Of a stretch of 64,000 nucleotides of DNA, positions 13,201-28,600 are shown one piece after another; position 1 is the stretch's first letter, and each line of letters opens with the position of its first letter. A model generated the notes under the pieces. That model was not told the origin of the DNA, ran no database searches, and was given only the letters and a program-made list of their open reading frames with translations. Position numbers and translations under genes: made by a program. This DNA comes from Anolis sagrei (lineage: Eukaryota; Chordata; Lepidosauria; Squamata; Anolidae): NCBI RefSeq assembly GCF_037176765.1, contig NC_090023.1, positions 215,572,506-215,636,505 of the forward strand. The letters are read 5' to 3'.

Positions 13201-16200
13201 CAAAAGATCACATCAAAAGACTTAAAATGAAATCTGGTCCTTCCCCAAGCCCAATGTGACACTAATGGGTTTTCAGCCTCTTATTGGTTTTCCTTGAATC
13301 ATAGAATCATAGAATCATTGAGTTGGGAGAGACCTCATCAGTCATCCAGTCCAACCCAAAAATCGGGAAAATCACATTCAAAACATCCCCAACAGATGGC
13401 CATTCAGCCTCTGTTTAAAAGCCTCCAAAGAAGGAGGCTCCACCATACTCCGGGGCAAAGAGTTCCACTGCTGAACCATTCTCAAAATTAGGAATTTCTT
13501 CCTAATGTTCAGGTGGAATCTCCTGTCCTGTAGTTTGAAGCCATTGTTTCGCATCCTAGTATCCAGAGGAGCAGAAAACAAGCTTGTTCCCTCCTCCCTA
13601 TGACTTCCCCTCACATATTTATACATAGCCATCATGTCTCCTCTCAGCCTTTTGGAAGGTACCTATGTTATTGTTCCTTGATTTGGCTTTCTAAAAAGGA
13701 CTAGCAAGGGGGCAAATAGTGTCAATTCTCTAATTAAAAATAAATGAAACAAAGGAATACAAAATGTAACAGAAATTTACTCCCTCACTGTCATCCTTCC
13801 AACAGCAAGCCAATACATTTTAAAAAAACAAATAGGCTTCACAATCTCTGAGAATGCCTACCATAGATGCAGGTGAAACGTCAGGAGAGAATGCTTATAG
13901 AACATTGTCATACAGCTTGAAAAACCTACAACAACCCAGGGGTGTGAAAACAGGACAATGAAGAAAGCTCAGAAACCAACTTATTTGAAATATAGTGATG
14001 GAAAATAGTTCTATAGATACCATGGACTGCCAAAAAAAAATCAATCAAATGGGTTTTAGAGAAAACCAAGCCCAAATTTTCCCTAGAAGTGAAAATGATC
14101 AAACCAAGGCTATTATATTTTGTCCATATCACGGGACAACATGATTAATTGGAAAAGTCAATAAGGTTTGGTAAACTGGGAGGCAGCAGGAAAAGAGGAT
14201 GACTGCATGACAGGTGAAAAGATTCAATCAAGGAAGACATGGCCCTGATTTTGAGCAGAGTGTTGGTGACAGGATCTTTTAGAGATCTCTCATTCACAGG
14301 GTTATGATAAGTCCAAGTAATTTGATAAAAAATAACAATAACAAAGTCTTGGGTATGTCAGCCTGAAAAGATAATGTGTGTATGTGTCTTCAAGTCTTGA
14401 CTTATGGTGACACCATTAATTTCATAGGATTTTCTGAGGCAAGGAATACTCAGGGGTAGTTTTGTCAGATATATAATGATTCCATAAACTGTAAAGCTAA
14501 TTTATGGACAACCTTTAGACAGTCTTTAGCATCTGAACACTCATTATTTACAATGATATAATAAATTAGCATCCCAAACTGCAGTTTTGATAAGAACCAC
14601 ACTGGGTAGCCACATGCACAACCAAAGATTCTGTCATTCAAACTGCTCTTCATAACCTCCAAAGTAAAATATAGGAATCACACTTGATGTGTACTTGAAG
14701 AAGGAAGCACCTACCATAGATGGTCAGATAGCTCTGTGATCTCTTGATGGGCTGTCGTGGGCGACTGAGTGCCAGAAGGAGTGCCGTTTTTGGGGAGGGG
14801 TCTGTCATCTCTTTGCCAGAAAGGGGCCGGTGCTTCCTTAGGTGGAAGGGATCCTTGGCGCTCTCGGTGCGTATGGCTGTGTCCTTTAGGATTTCCATGG
14901 GTCGTACAATCCGCCGGGTCTCAGTTACCAGACTCCCCGAAAAAGAAGCCCCATCAGGCAGTGGGTCCGTTTGCATGGCTGTCTCAGCCCTCTCTGAAGA
15001 GTGGCTCCGGACTGGCAATTCAGTGGAAATGCCAACATCCACCATGCTATTTTGAACTGAGTTGGATACTGGGGACATGAAGAGGCCATTGATGGAGGTG
15101 AAGGGGGTTCCTGAGGAGTAGGATGACACAGAGGAGCTGGACTCGGAGGTCTGGGACAGCTGTTGCAACTGGCCATTGGTCACTGCACCAAGAGTGAGAA
15201 AGAAGAAAATGAACATGGAGAGACTCTTTCCACTCAGACCATCAATATCAGCACAGATATTAATAACAATGCACAGATATTATGAATGTGAGCAGGTTGT
15301 GTTTTTTGTAAACCTCCCAAGAAACTCCAACATGGGCATTCTGGGTGTTGTAGTCAAAAAATTAACTTTTACCAGCTGTTCTGTTGTTGTATATTATACA
15401 AATGATTCTCCTACGCTCTTCTTTTGCTGTGGTACCATTTCATTTTCCTAGCACTGAATGTACTATATTCTGTAATTGTGAAAAAACTGATTGTTTCCTT
15501 ATATCATGCATGGGGAATCTTTCACTCTGCAAATGTTTTGGTCTACAATTTCCATTAGTCCTAACCAGCATGGTCAATGATAAGTGAGTGTGGAAGTTGT
15601 GGACCAAAACTTTTGAAAAGGCAAAGGTTTCTCTGCCTGTTCTAGACAGAAATCTTTGCTGTTGCCATTCAGTCTCAATAAACCCAGTAACAGTGAGTAA
15701 CAGTGAGCACATTATCAGAGACTTATTTTTTTAATTCTATAGTCTGGATTACTATTTTGTTGTTTTATCTATTAGACATAACTGCAACTCTGAATGCCCA
15801 ACATAGTACCTTCCTCACCATGATTTTGTTGACTTAACAGTGATTTGATCAGTGAGTGAATTCACATCAGCTTATAGAGATGGATTTCTTCTTTTATTTA
15901 TATGTATAACTCTAGTACAGGAAAAAAAAACCCTTTTCCATTAGACTCCCTCCTCCATTCCCATGTGTAATACACTCTAAGCCATGCGCTACTGCAAATA
16001 TGCCATTAAAGGATGCACACTCTAGTGAAAGCGATATGGTGACACTTGTCTCTTACTCTTATAATAGGATCTGGAACTGCTTTAAAAAGCAGACTGATGC
16101 ATTTAGGATCACAGAAAGAAGCCTTTTTTATGAAGTGCATAGTTCCACTATAGAATTTTCTATTACAAAAAAGGTTGCTATCTTGGCCATCTTTAAAAGG

Positions 16201-17592
16201 GTGATGTGACAAATTCATGAAATTTATTTATTTATTTACCATATTTATATCCCACCCTTATTACCCCAAGGGGGAGTATATAAATATAATGTTATCGGTC
16301 ATTACATGACAGCTGTATATCTTCAGTATCAAAAGCAGCATGCCATTGAGTAATGCATCACAGGACACATATGTGGAAGAATGCTGTTGAAGTTCTGTAT
16401 TGACTGAAGTCTTCCTATAGTGATGTGAAGGCTGCTGAGGAACAGAATGCTGAACCACATAGGTTTATGTTTTAATTTAGTATGATTATTTTTATATGCG
16501 CCCAGAGATATTTGAGAATTTAAGTTCCATCAATATGCCTCTGTGCAACATAACATTTAATCTTGGACTGCAGTGTGTGTGTGTGTGTGTGGGGGGGGGG
16601 GGTGCTATTTTCTGAAGGTGACATCCTTTATGCAACACTGAAAGACATGTGTGAGAAAGCTAACAGCTGTATTTTCCTAAATGCAAAGAGGGTAAGTATT
16701 GTAAATACTTACATATACGTTTAGAAAATTTAGTCAAAAATTGACTCAAAAAACCCTGGGTGATCTTACCCATGAATAAATGTAAGTACTTTACCTACAT
16801 TTTTTTTTAAAAAAACAACCCAATTCTCAGCAGAGTGTCAAAAGGTGAGAATTTAATTCATCCTGGGAAAATCTGAAAGAATCACCAATCCCTTCTATTC
16901 TCTCTGCTATGGCACTGCTTTTTTTGCTGCTGCTACTTCCCCCTCTTTGTGGAATGATCCTTGACTTACACATGGGCCATATCAAAATCCATAACTTTGG
17001 CACCAAAGACTGACTTATACATGTCTATATATTTAGTTTGCTTGCAGAAGCATCTTTGGATACTCGTGACTGTTTCTTAGCAAACCAATGATCAATGATA
17101 TCATCATCCATGGAAGAAGTTGCACTCATGTCTTACTTCTGTTGAGCCAGCAGTACTCAGCCACCATTTCCTTGTAAGCCGGGAACCTCCCTGTCCCCTA
17201 GATGGAAGGGACAGAAAAGACACAAGAAGTCATAAGAGCAGTTGCTGCCTGCCCAGTCTTCAGTCTAATCTCATCTCAGGCGGAGAGACACCTTCATAAA
17301 TAATGCATTCCCCACCGCCAGGTCCCTTCCCAGCTGAAACCGTATCGTCTACGTCTCAGGAGTCTGGGTCTCAAGGCATCTTGGAGAAAGAAATTACTGG
17401 GCATTACAATGATGAGAAAAAGGGGATTTTAATACTATTACTTTGGCAAGCAAAGTGTTAGGAACCTGAGTTTTGCATGGTACGCTGTCAGCACTTAATC
17501 AGAACTGAGCACAAGGTGGGTGTGCCTTCTACTTCTTGCAGGAAAGTTGAAACTTTAAACATCAAAATGTCAATCTCAGGAATAAGGCTTAT

Positions 17593-17629
<37 letters not shown>

Positions 17630-20600
17630 CAACTTTATTTATGCCCCACCACCATCTCGCTGAAGGGACTCAGCGCAGCTAAGTAAAAGCACACCATGGT
17701 TTGCAACAAGCAGCATAAATTTACATAGAAAATATACATTTGTATTAAAAAACAACAACATAGATTTACATAAAATAACATGCTAATATAACCCTACCCA
17801 TTTAAAATCCAACAAACACAGCAAGCTGCAGATAAAAACAAGCTTTGTAATGTCTCAGCCCATAAAGCGCTAACATAAATCAGTCACTAAGTCCTCGGGT
17901 TTCAAGGTTAAGGTACTAAACATGGCCCAAAGGCTTGTACCAAAAGCTATGTTTTCAATTGTGTCTGAAAAGCTTGAAGGATGGGGGCTAACCTGATCTC
18001 TTTAGGGAGGGCATTCCAAAGCCAGGAGGGCACCACCAGAAAGGCCCTCTCTCTCGTCCCAACTAGCCATGATTGACACAGAGGTAGAACCGAGAGGATG
18101 GCCTCCCCAGCAAATCTTAGAGCTTACACCGGTTCATAGGGGGAGATGTGGTCTCAAAGATAGCGTATATGTGTATAATGCTGTGGGGATTCAGGGAATT
18201 ATAGTCCAAAAATGTTTGTTTTAGCCTCCTCAAACATTGCTTTCTCATGCCACACTGTCTGGCTCTATCCAACCTTCAGAAAGAAGGTTCCACATCTGGT
18301 ATAGGGGAAGGACATCCATACCAAGACTGATTAAAGAAAATGGTATGAACTTTAGTGAGACACTGAGAAGTTCCAGGAATCCACATACTGGTGCTTTTTG
18401 TAGCACTAAAGCCTAAATTAGGTGAGAATCATGTTATCCTCCAGATGTTTATTGGGTTGCAAGGGCCAATAGAGAAGAATTATGAGAATTGTAGCCTGAC
18501 AATATGTGAAGGGACCCATGTATCCCAGCCTAAGTGCAAGTAGTTCTAATTTGTATAGGTCCATTGAATCAATAGAATTACATAGATGTTGACATACTGC
18601 ATTCATGTTGATTCAATGGATTTGCTTAAATTGGGACTAACAATTGGATCGGTTTTCAATCATGACAAGTTCATTGAGTCATCTTCTGTCTGGATAGCAA
18701 CCCTTTTGTCCTGCCCTTGACAAGGCACACAATGGTTCACCTTGATGGTCAGCATGATGTGGGTTTGCCCCTTTAGCACTTCCACTGCCTTGCTATGGCT
18801 GATGTCATCAAACTTGACTCCGTTGGCTGCAAGGACTTGGTCGCCGACCTTGATCCCATGTTTCTCAGCCAGCCCACCAGGATCCACTCTGGAAATGATG
18901 CAAAGTAGGAATTATTCTCCAACTGGAACAGTGGAGTCTTGGCAGAGAAATTGCCTGTATAGGCCAAGTAGTAGAGGCCAAGACGTGGTATATCTTCTTG
19001 TATATGGGAGAGAGAATATCAGAGGGTTGCAAGGATAATTCCTTCTCTAGCATAACCTTTGTGAAGTGAAAGTACCTTGATGCTTGCCCCTTGTTAACAA
19101 TTTTGCCCATGGTTTTCAAAGCTGTCTGAAACAACAAAGTTCTACAGAAAGAAATCAAGCACTACAGCAGCCTTTTAAAATCTGGTGCCCTTCAGATGTT
19201 TTGGACGATAACTCCCAGCATCCCTAGCCATTAGTACTAGAATGAAATGGGTAAAGTGTGATCCTGATGCTGCATGTGCTCCCTCAAGACTGTTTTTGTG
19301 GATTTCAACTTGTCCAAGACTTCCCAATATTTAATGCTGCCTTTTTTATATTTTTAGGTGTACAATACTTCTTTTAAAATGTAAGCCACCTTGAGTCCCA
19401 ATGTTGGGAGAATGTTGCATTATGGGACCCATAGTGAAATAGGGGCCACTGTGCAAGCAGAGCCAACAGCATAGTTTTGTGCAATATGCTGCTGACTCTG
19501 CTTGCACAGTGGCCACAGTGATGTAGCTGCGTCTCCTTTCTCCTCTGGGGAATACAAATGTTGCACAAGAACACAAGTAAGTTTCCAACAGAATGTCAAC
19601 CCACACATTCAACTTGATAGTATTTTGGCCTTTACTGTGATCTAGATTAAACTGTCCTGAACCCACACTCACTCTAGGATCTTGAGCTGGATTTTGATCC
19701 CTGCACTAGCTAGTTGTGGATGAAACATTTTCCCGCAAAGGCAAACTATATGACTAACATGATGTGTGGTTGATCCTGTATGTTCAGCTGATCTTATGGT
19801 CTAAAACAGATAAGAGCGGGAAACTTCAGGCTAATTAAAACGTACTTGGAGACGTAAATGCCAAGCCCATACTCCTTTCCCCCACGGATGTTGAAACCCA
19901 AACAGTAGTCATCCGATGTGGTATAGAGGTGGACAATTCTCCGTCTTCCAAACTCAGAGCTGGTATCTGATGGAGTTGTGCTGCTTCTTTCCACAATCAA
20001 GCGCCGGTTGACCACATCAACCCTAGGTAAGATTAAGGATTCACTCAGGATTTCAGATTTTGAGGGTGACTGTAAACTGACTTTCCACTTCTCACCATGC
20101 TCAGGAGGATAAAAATGCAAAGGCTGTCCTCTCCTGGGCTGAACTGCACAAACTATCACTTATTCATGATAGTAAGCTCCCACCATCCTAGAACAGTGGG
20201 AGATAGCACCAAGGATACAACCCAGACCTCCTATTTGTGAGTGACAGCATTATGCAGCAATTCATTAAATCAGTGAGACCAGCAATACCAAACACACAGT
20301 ACTGACCAATAGTATGCCAACTGCTCCTAATTTGCTCCAATTTAAATGAAGATTTAACTTCAGAAAGGCAGACTGGACTACATTCTCAGACATGTTAGAT
20401 GACAAGATCATATCGGTTGCCCCAAACCCTGACGAATACGAGAACTTTATTGAAATAGTAAAAACCTGCTAATGGGCCTCTATACTGAGAGACTGCAGAA
20501 CACACAACCTTCAGGGCATTACTCCTGAAACAGTTGCCAAGTTGGAAGACTATTACAGTCTCCATAACAAAAACCCATTTAGTGAGCAAACTCTTCAGGC

Positions 20601-22605
20601 AGCGCAGAGCATCTTGTACTCCATCTCTGAAGCCAAGAAACAACAGCAGATAAAGCTGATAACAGAAGTTGACATGGAGCAGGCAGAAGGCATGGAGGCT
20701 GCGAAGATGATTGAGCAATGATCCCTCACAAACTAATACTCATGCCAACATAAAGGCAGATCAGACTTCAACTTCTGAAGAATGGGAAACCCAACCTTGC
20801 CACCAAAGTAGGAAGGAAACCAAGAGTCAGACAACCAGAAAATAAAAACAACAACCTTCATGAACTTTTACAACTACTGAATTGGACATGGCCTTCAATA
20901 AATGCAAAAATGGCCAAGCAGCTGGCCTGGATGATCTATGGATGGAACAAATTAAGAACTTTGTCCCAAAAGTAAGGTGTTGGCTGCTGAAGCTGATGAA
21001 CAACTGCACTGCATCCTGTCAGATCCCCAAAATCTGGAGGAAAGCAAGAGTCATAGCCATCTTGAAACCAGGCAAAGACCGCAATGATCCAAAAAGCTAT
21101 AGACCAATCTCCTTGCTGTGCCATCTTTACAAAGTCCTGGAGAGACTTATTCTGCATAGAATCATGGAAAAAAATAGACCCATTTATGATCCCACAGCAA
21201 GCTGGCTTCAGGAAAGGCAAAAGCTGCATATCACAAGTGTTGAACCTAACTCAGCACATGGAAGATGGTTTTGAAAGGCAGCAGATTACAGGAGCTGTCT
21301 TCATAGACCTGTCAGCAGCCTATGACACTGTAAATCATCACCTCCTGAAGAAAACTTATAATATCACAAAGGACTACCACCTCACCCTCTTCATAGGAAA
21401 CCTGCTACAAAACAGGAGCTTTTTTGTTGAATTCCAGGGCCAAATAAGCAGATGGCGCAAACAGAAGAATGGCCTGCCTCAGGGGAGCATGCTTGCTCAG
21501 TCAGTGTTTAACATTTACACAAATGATCAGCCACTGCCAGAAGGGACAGAGAGTTTTATCTATGCTGATGATCATGCCATCAGCGCTCAAGGGAGCTTTG
21601 AGGTGGTTGAAGAGAAGCTCTCCAAAGCTTTAGGTGCTCTTACTGCCTATTACAGGCAAAATCAGCTGATTCCTAATCCATCTGAAACACCGAAATGTGG
21701 TTTCCATCTTAAGAACAGACAAGCACCTCATGCTCTGAGGATTACATGGGAAGGAATCCCACTGGAGCATTGCAACACACCCAAATACCTGGGAGTTACC
21801 CTGGACCGCTCTCTAACCTACAAGAAGAACTGCCAGAATACCAAGCAAAAAGTGGACACTAGAAACAATATCGTATAATAACTGACTGGCACAACCTGGG
21901 GATCACAACCAGACAGAGTAAAGACATATCTGCCCTTGCGCTTTGCTACTCTGCTGCTGAATATGTATGCCCAGTGTGGAACACATATCACCATGCTAAA
22001 ACAGTGGTTGTCTTAATGAGACATGCCACATTACCACGGGGTGTCTACGTCACTGGAGAAATTACACTGTCTAGCTGGTATTGCACCACCTGACATCTAC
22101 CGGGAAGTAGCAGCCAATAATGAAAGGAACAAGGCAGTGACATCTCTGGCCCATCCCCTGTTCAGATATCAGCCAGCATGCCAATGCCTTAAACCAAGAA
22201 ATAGTTTTCTAAGATCGCAGGAACAAAAGTAATAGGCTAAAACCCAGAACCTCAATCCTTGGCTGATATCAAATGAGAGACTCCCACCTGGGCACACAGA
22301 AGACTGGGTAACTTGGAAGGCACTGAACACACTGCGCTCTGGCACCACGAGATGCAGAGCCAACTTTAAGAAATGGGGCTACAAAGTGGAGACCACAACA
22401 TGCGAGTGTGGAGAAGAGCAAACCACAGACCACTTATTACAATGCAGCCTGAACCCTGCCACATGCACAATGGAGGACCTCCTTATAGCAACACCAGAGG
22501 CAATCCAAGTAGCTAGCTACTGGTCATTTAATAGAATGCCAGGTTTTTAAACTTTGTGTTTTCTCAAATACATCATAATTGTAACTTTGGTTCGCTCCTG
22601 ACACA

Positions 22606-22647
<42 letters not shown>

Positions 22648-25600
22648 CACTTTTATTTTTGAGTAAGTCTCCAGCTTCACCTATGAACATTAGATAAACC
22701 CAGGGGTGGTGGAACATTGATAACCATGTTTTGTAGTCTTAGCCCTGTAAAAGAGCTCACTATGAACCTGGACTCACAAATGGGAGATCACTTGGGACCC
22801 CTTAAGTATGCCACCAAGAAGGAAGAAAGTTAAAATATTCATTAACTGAAACCCAAAATAATATTTGATGAACTCTGATGAAGAATTCTAACAGAGACCC
22901 CAAAAGCTTTGCATTTTTATTGAAATTGCAGTTTAATATTTGCTTTACTTTTTCTTTATGAATTGCTACAGCCTCCTTCTTATTTTTGGAGTATGTGTAT
23001 TAAAACAGTTCTGCACAGCCTTGGCTAGATCCCTTTAGATCTTGTTCCTTTTTTTCCTTTTGTCCGGTCAGATTCTTCCTGACGCTTATTACTATACATT
23101 TCCAATCTTAGATTATGTACACAACCCCATCCAGCAAAACACCAAAGTTCTCCTATGAATTAAACTCAGGTGAGAGAATTTAGCCCAGTAACCCCATGTC
23201 ACCCTGACCCCTCGCTCTCCTGTTCCCTGGTTAGAGTTCATGCCAATACCATCACCTTGTCTCTCATGAAACCTGATCATTCTGTCTCTGCTCTGTTGAA
23301 TCCAGTATACCTTGCCCCCCCCCCCCCCTCCCAACAACACATTGTGATTTTTGGTTACCCAAGGCCTGCTAACAAAAGGGTGTCACCCTAGTAGGCAGTT
23401 CCGCTTACCATGTGGTCTTTTCTCTGGAGAACTTTATCCCTGGCACTTTGCCCATGCGTCTCACGACCATCCGCAGCCGGTTATTCCCCGTCAGGACTTT
23501 GACTGCACTTCCCATTGTAATGTTCTCCAAGCTCACACTGTTCACCTCTGTGATTTTATCTCCCACACACAGACCAGCCTGCTCTGTTGGTGTTAAATAC
23601 AGATAGCTCAGATTGGTTTAGGGGCTGAGACATTTTTCTTTTCCCTTCTCTTCCTTTAAAAATTACAACATTAGTAAAATTAAATAAAGTTGTTTTAAGT
23701 ATGCTTAATATTTACTGGCATATTTTGCATTTATTATTAATACAGACTCAGGCTTATTAGCTGGATAGTACATTATTTGCATCTATACCACAAAGCATAG
23801 CTGGGGTAGGAAACAAATTAACATAGTTAACATATGCTTTGGGGTTATTCCTCAAATATGTCCATTTATTTATTTATAAGACTACTCAAGAACAATATAA
23901 CACCCATATCTGCAAAACTGGTGTCTACGCTATAATTTATCCATATCCAACAAAATGTATCCTCTCTTAGCATTTTCTAGGTCCTCCAAACTCTGGTATT
24001 TTGGGGCCAGGATATCCAGTTTCATGTATATATCCAAAGTCCAGAAAATATTCCCTGCACACACAGGGTTGGTATTGTACTTTGTAATGATTTCTTCACA
24101 TGTTTAAAATACTACCTCTTGACTAGAGCATTGTCTAACGGTATGGAAAATTCTTTGTCAATAAGAAGGCTGAGAGGGGACATGATAACCATGTTTAACT
24201 ACTTGAAAGGATGTCATATTGAAGATGACACCAACTTGTTTTCTGTTGATCCAGAGACAAGGACACAGAGCAATGGATTCAAATTGCAGGAATAATGATA
24301 CTACGTAAACCTTGGGAAGAGCTTCCAGATGGTAAGAGCTGTTCAACAATTGACTATGTTGCCTCACAGGGTGCTGGAGTCTCTCTCTCTGGCCATCTGT
24401 CAGGGGTGCTTTGACTGTGTGCTCCTAGATTTTTTTTTGTCATGTCAGGAACGACTTGAAAAACTGCAAGTCGCTTCTGGTGTGAGAGAATTGGCTGTCT
24501 GCAAGGATGTTGCCCAGGAGACATTGGTTCTGGATGGCCCTTACAGACTCTCCTAACTCTATGATTTTATGTGTTTGTGGTGGAATATTTTACAGATAGA
24601 GTTGCAGATATAGAGAAGAAACATGGCACACATACAAAAATATACCAAAGAGAGAGAGCAAAAGTTGAGAGTCTGCATCAGACATATAGCTAGCTATGAG
24701 ATCATGGTTACACTCTGTTTCTAGATATGACCCACAATCCCCTAAGCCCACTTTAAAATCCAAGCAGCTGTAATGAGTAAAGGACTCGTATATTGCTGGT
24801 AAGTTGTGGCCCATCCATTGTGTGGTAGTGTTGAACAGGACTCCACATGACTTCATATTTCTGTTAATTACATGACAGCTCACTGGTAGGAGTGAGTTGA
24901 ACGACTCATTTATCAGTATTTTACTCACCAGTCCTGACATGGTTACTATACCATGGGTAATATTTTGCCTATTCATACCAGTGGCTTTAAAATAAAGTTA
25001 AGGATTGACACCTAGAAATGATAATCACCTTGCCACTGACGAGTCAGGCTGAGAAGTGAAAAGCTTTTGCTTACCTGCACTGCTTCCCTCTTCCACCTTG
25101 CTGACAAAGATACCCAGGCCATGTTCTGAGCCTCCGCGCACACTGAAGCCCAGCTTCCCATCTGCACTCTTTTCCACAGTAATGGCATTGATGGCATCAC
25201 TCTCATCACTCTTAGCTATAATGACAATAAAACATGATTTATAACTATGAATGGGTACTCCTAATAACATGTTCTGTGCCACAATAGCCAGCAAAGGGAA
25301 ATACCTAATGGACCCCTGTCAATCACAGCAGTTGCTTACTGGTAAATGGAATAAATGCTGTCTTGGATCCATGGGACACTATCATCTGACTGCAGTCTCA
25401 AAAATGACATCTTACAACACATGACATAAAGTAATCTGATAGTTGAGATTCTAGAGAAATAATGTAGGACAATGAACACAAGGAATTCATTTCCTCCTAT
25501 TCATAGTGGGAGCGAGCCTAAGCTCTAAGAATTTGCCAGATCTTGTCTGATCCTGTAAACTAAGCAGAGTCAGGCCTAGTAAGTATTTGGCAGAGAGACC

Positions 25601-28600
25601 ATCAGCAAGTGCCAGGTGCTGTAAACTATATTTTAGAGGAAGGAAATGGCAAATCATTATTTCTGGGTCAATCTGCCCAAGAAAGTCCTATGATAGGGTT
25701 GTCATAAATTGGAGCTGATTTAGAACTTCATCAGATGGTTTTCCCCTGACATTAAGTCCAGTCGTGTCCAGCTCTGGGGGTTGGTGTTTATCTCCATTTC
25801 TAAGCCAAAGAGTCAGTGTTGTCCATAGACACCTCCGATGTCATGTGGCTGGCATGATTGCATGGAGAGTCATTACCTTCCTCGCGGAGCGGTACCACTT
25901 GATCTACTCACATTAGCATGTTTTCAAACTCCTAGAAGCCGGGGCTAACAGAGGGAGCTCACGTCGCTCCCCGGATTCAAACCGATGACCTCTCAGTCAT
26001 CAAGTTAGGCAGCTCAGTGGTTTAACCCACTGCACTACTGGGAGCTCCTTAATGGTCTAGATATAATGATTTAAAACAATAAAAAGAAGATAAAGGCAAA
26101 TTTCTTACATTCACAGGAATTTTAAAAGTCATTTTCAGTGAATATAACATGATTGGGAAATGTGTATGCTCTTTAATACCTTGTGTCATAATTTCTAGCA
26201 AACACTTCCAGGCTGAAATTCCTTTTACTCCTAATTCTATGGTCTGCATAACTACAAAGAAGTTTCTTTGTTAAAACTGCATCCACCAGTATCCACAGAT
26301 TGCATGGTTCTGGCTGAGGGATTGTTGGAGTGGTAGCCTTTAAAAAGAAATGTTTCAAGGCTTTCTTTGTCTGAGAGCCATAAGGAGTATTTCAAAATGG
26401 CCTTTATCCCTTTCCATAGGAGTCTCCTTGTGTCATCGCCTTTCTTTGCACCAAACACTTCTAAATGCTTATCAAAAGAATCTATTCTGAAATGTCGAAT
26501 GGGAATGGTTCCTTGCTGAAGCGATACAGTTTACAAAGGCACAAAGCCAAGGACTGTAATGTTTTTGGCTCACTGTACTTTGTTGTTCGATGTATTGAAA
26601 TGTCAACATTGCAGGGCGATATCGTATGTTTCACGGAGGAGAAAATTAACTCTGGTGTCACAACTCTTTCATCCTAAGAGTCAACAAATAGTCCCTCAAG
26701 AAAAGAAATAGGGAAGCACTGTATGTGAAACATTGCCTATGTCTTCACAGCCAAATAATGGAGCGAATCCTCTTTCCTTCCTTCCGATATGTGACGGGTA
26801 AACATTACAGCTGCTAAATCCACTGGCAGACATAGAACAACCTGGGCTCATATGCAGGAGATAGATTCAAAAGTCGTAGCTAAGCCAGTCAACAGAAGAA
26901 GGAAGCCCAAAACTGATGGCATATTACTTAGGCCTGTGTTCTCAGGGGCAAACTAGACATTACTGTCAATGCATGGTTAGAACCCACACACGTTGTTTCC
27001 CTTAAAATCTATATAAATAAGAATGCAATGTTCATTTGTGGGATTAACATAACTCAAAAACTGCTGGATGAATTGACACCAAATTTGGACACAATACACC
27101 TATCAGGTCAATGAGTGACCATCACTCATAAAAATACTGGAAAACACAGCAGAAGAGACTTAAAAAGCCAAAAAATAACAAAATACATTACAATGCACGC
27201 ACATAACCACATATATACATATACACAAATATATAAACACACATACACACACACACAAAACACATATACACAGACTGGGCCACAGCAATGCATGGCAGGG
27301 GATGGCTAGTTCATAATAAATTGGGTGTTGATTTATAATAGGATTACAGCACATAGACAAGGGGACTTTTTTCATCCTCCCTAGTTGCAATTTTGATGAA
27401 AATTATCCCCTCTGACCTGGTGTAGTAATTATAATTTGTGGGGAAACACCTCCTATTGATGCCCATGGAAGAATGTTTCCTGAAGACAATTGTTCTGTAT
27501 TGAGAAGAAGAATGTTTGTTGGAAGTCTTTCTGGGAAAGGAGAAACTGAACTCCCCCACCCTCCATGAAATCCTGGGATGCATCCTAATTGCACAATGAT
27601 AACAGTATGATCCAAAATTAATCGCCATGGCTTATCTTTATGGATTGCTGGGAGTTGTAGTTTGGAGAGAGACATAGAATTCTCCTCCAAAACATTGGAG
27701 TTTTGAGAGGTGGGATGGAGTAGAGATCTTTGAATCCCTAATGAAGCTACAAATTCCACAATTCTACAGTATAGAGTTATGACAGTCAAAATGGTATCAA
27801 CTAGTCTTGTGCATTGGGGTAAACCGTGATCCGTTTCATGTCCCCGCTTTTGGTGGGGGCACCAATATGTTTTTACCGAGCTTCCCGAAATTGGGAGGGC
27901 AGATATATGTTTTTGTTTTTTGCTGCCGAAATATCCAGGGGAGGGGGGGGGGGCTTCCCACCCAGGATCCCCTTCCTGGAGTGCGCTTGTTTTGCCTCAC
28001 CTTTATCTGTACAGTTGAAGGGCTCCCTGGCTGGGGCTGACCCATCGCATTTGCTGGCATCCTTGCTCTGCAACCATGCAGGCCCAGAAAGGCACTGGCA
28101 GGTGTGGGTGCTTTGTAGGTCTGCATGCACTCTCTTTTCAAGAAGAGTGCATGTGTAGTGTGAAAACCCAAAGCGCCTGTGCCTGCCAGGCCTGTAGCTG
28201 TGTACCGAGCAAGAGGCACTCGACTGCAAGCCTTGGCAGGCATGGGCGCTTTTGGGCCTGCATGCCACACACACACTCTCCTTGGAGTGCAGGCCCAAAA
28301 GCGCCCATGCCTGCCAAGGCTTGCAGTCGAGTGCCTCTTACTTGGTGCTCGGCTGCAGGCCTGGTAGGCACGGGCGCTTTGGGTTTTCACACTACACATG
28401 CACTCTTCTTGAAAAGAGAGTGCATGTGTGGCATGCAGACATACAAAGCACCCACTCCTGCCAGTGCCTTTCTGGGCCTGCATGGTTGCGGAGCAAGGCT
28501 GCCAGCAAACGTGATGGGAATTGTGGCGAGGCTGGATAATTTTCACCTTCAGCACAATCCCTCTTCTCTCCTCTATACCCCTGATGCTGAAAAGTAGGCT

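Noticed and set aside
21084-21878. 264-residue reverse-transcriptase-like open frame as a functional gene
   Set aside because: The surrounding reading frame is broken on both sides and a (AAT)n tail follows; it is a decayed LINE copy.
27836-28597. Overlapping long open frames on both strands
   Set aside because: They mirror each other across a large inverted repeat, and no splice sites or family motifs are present.
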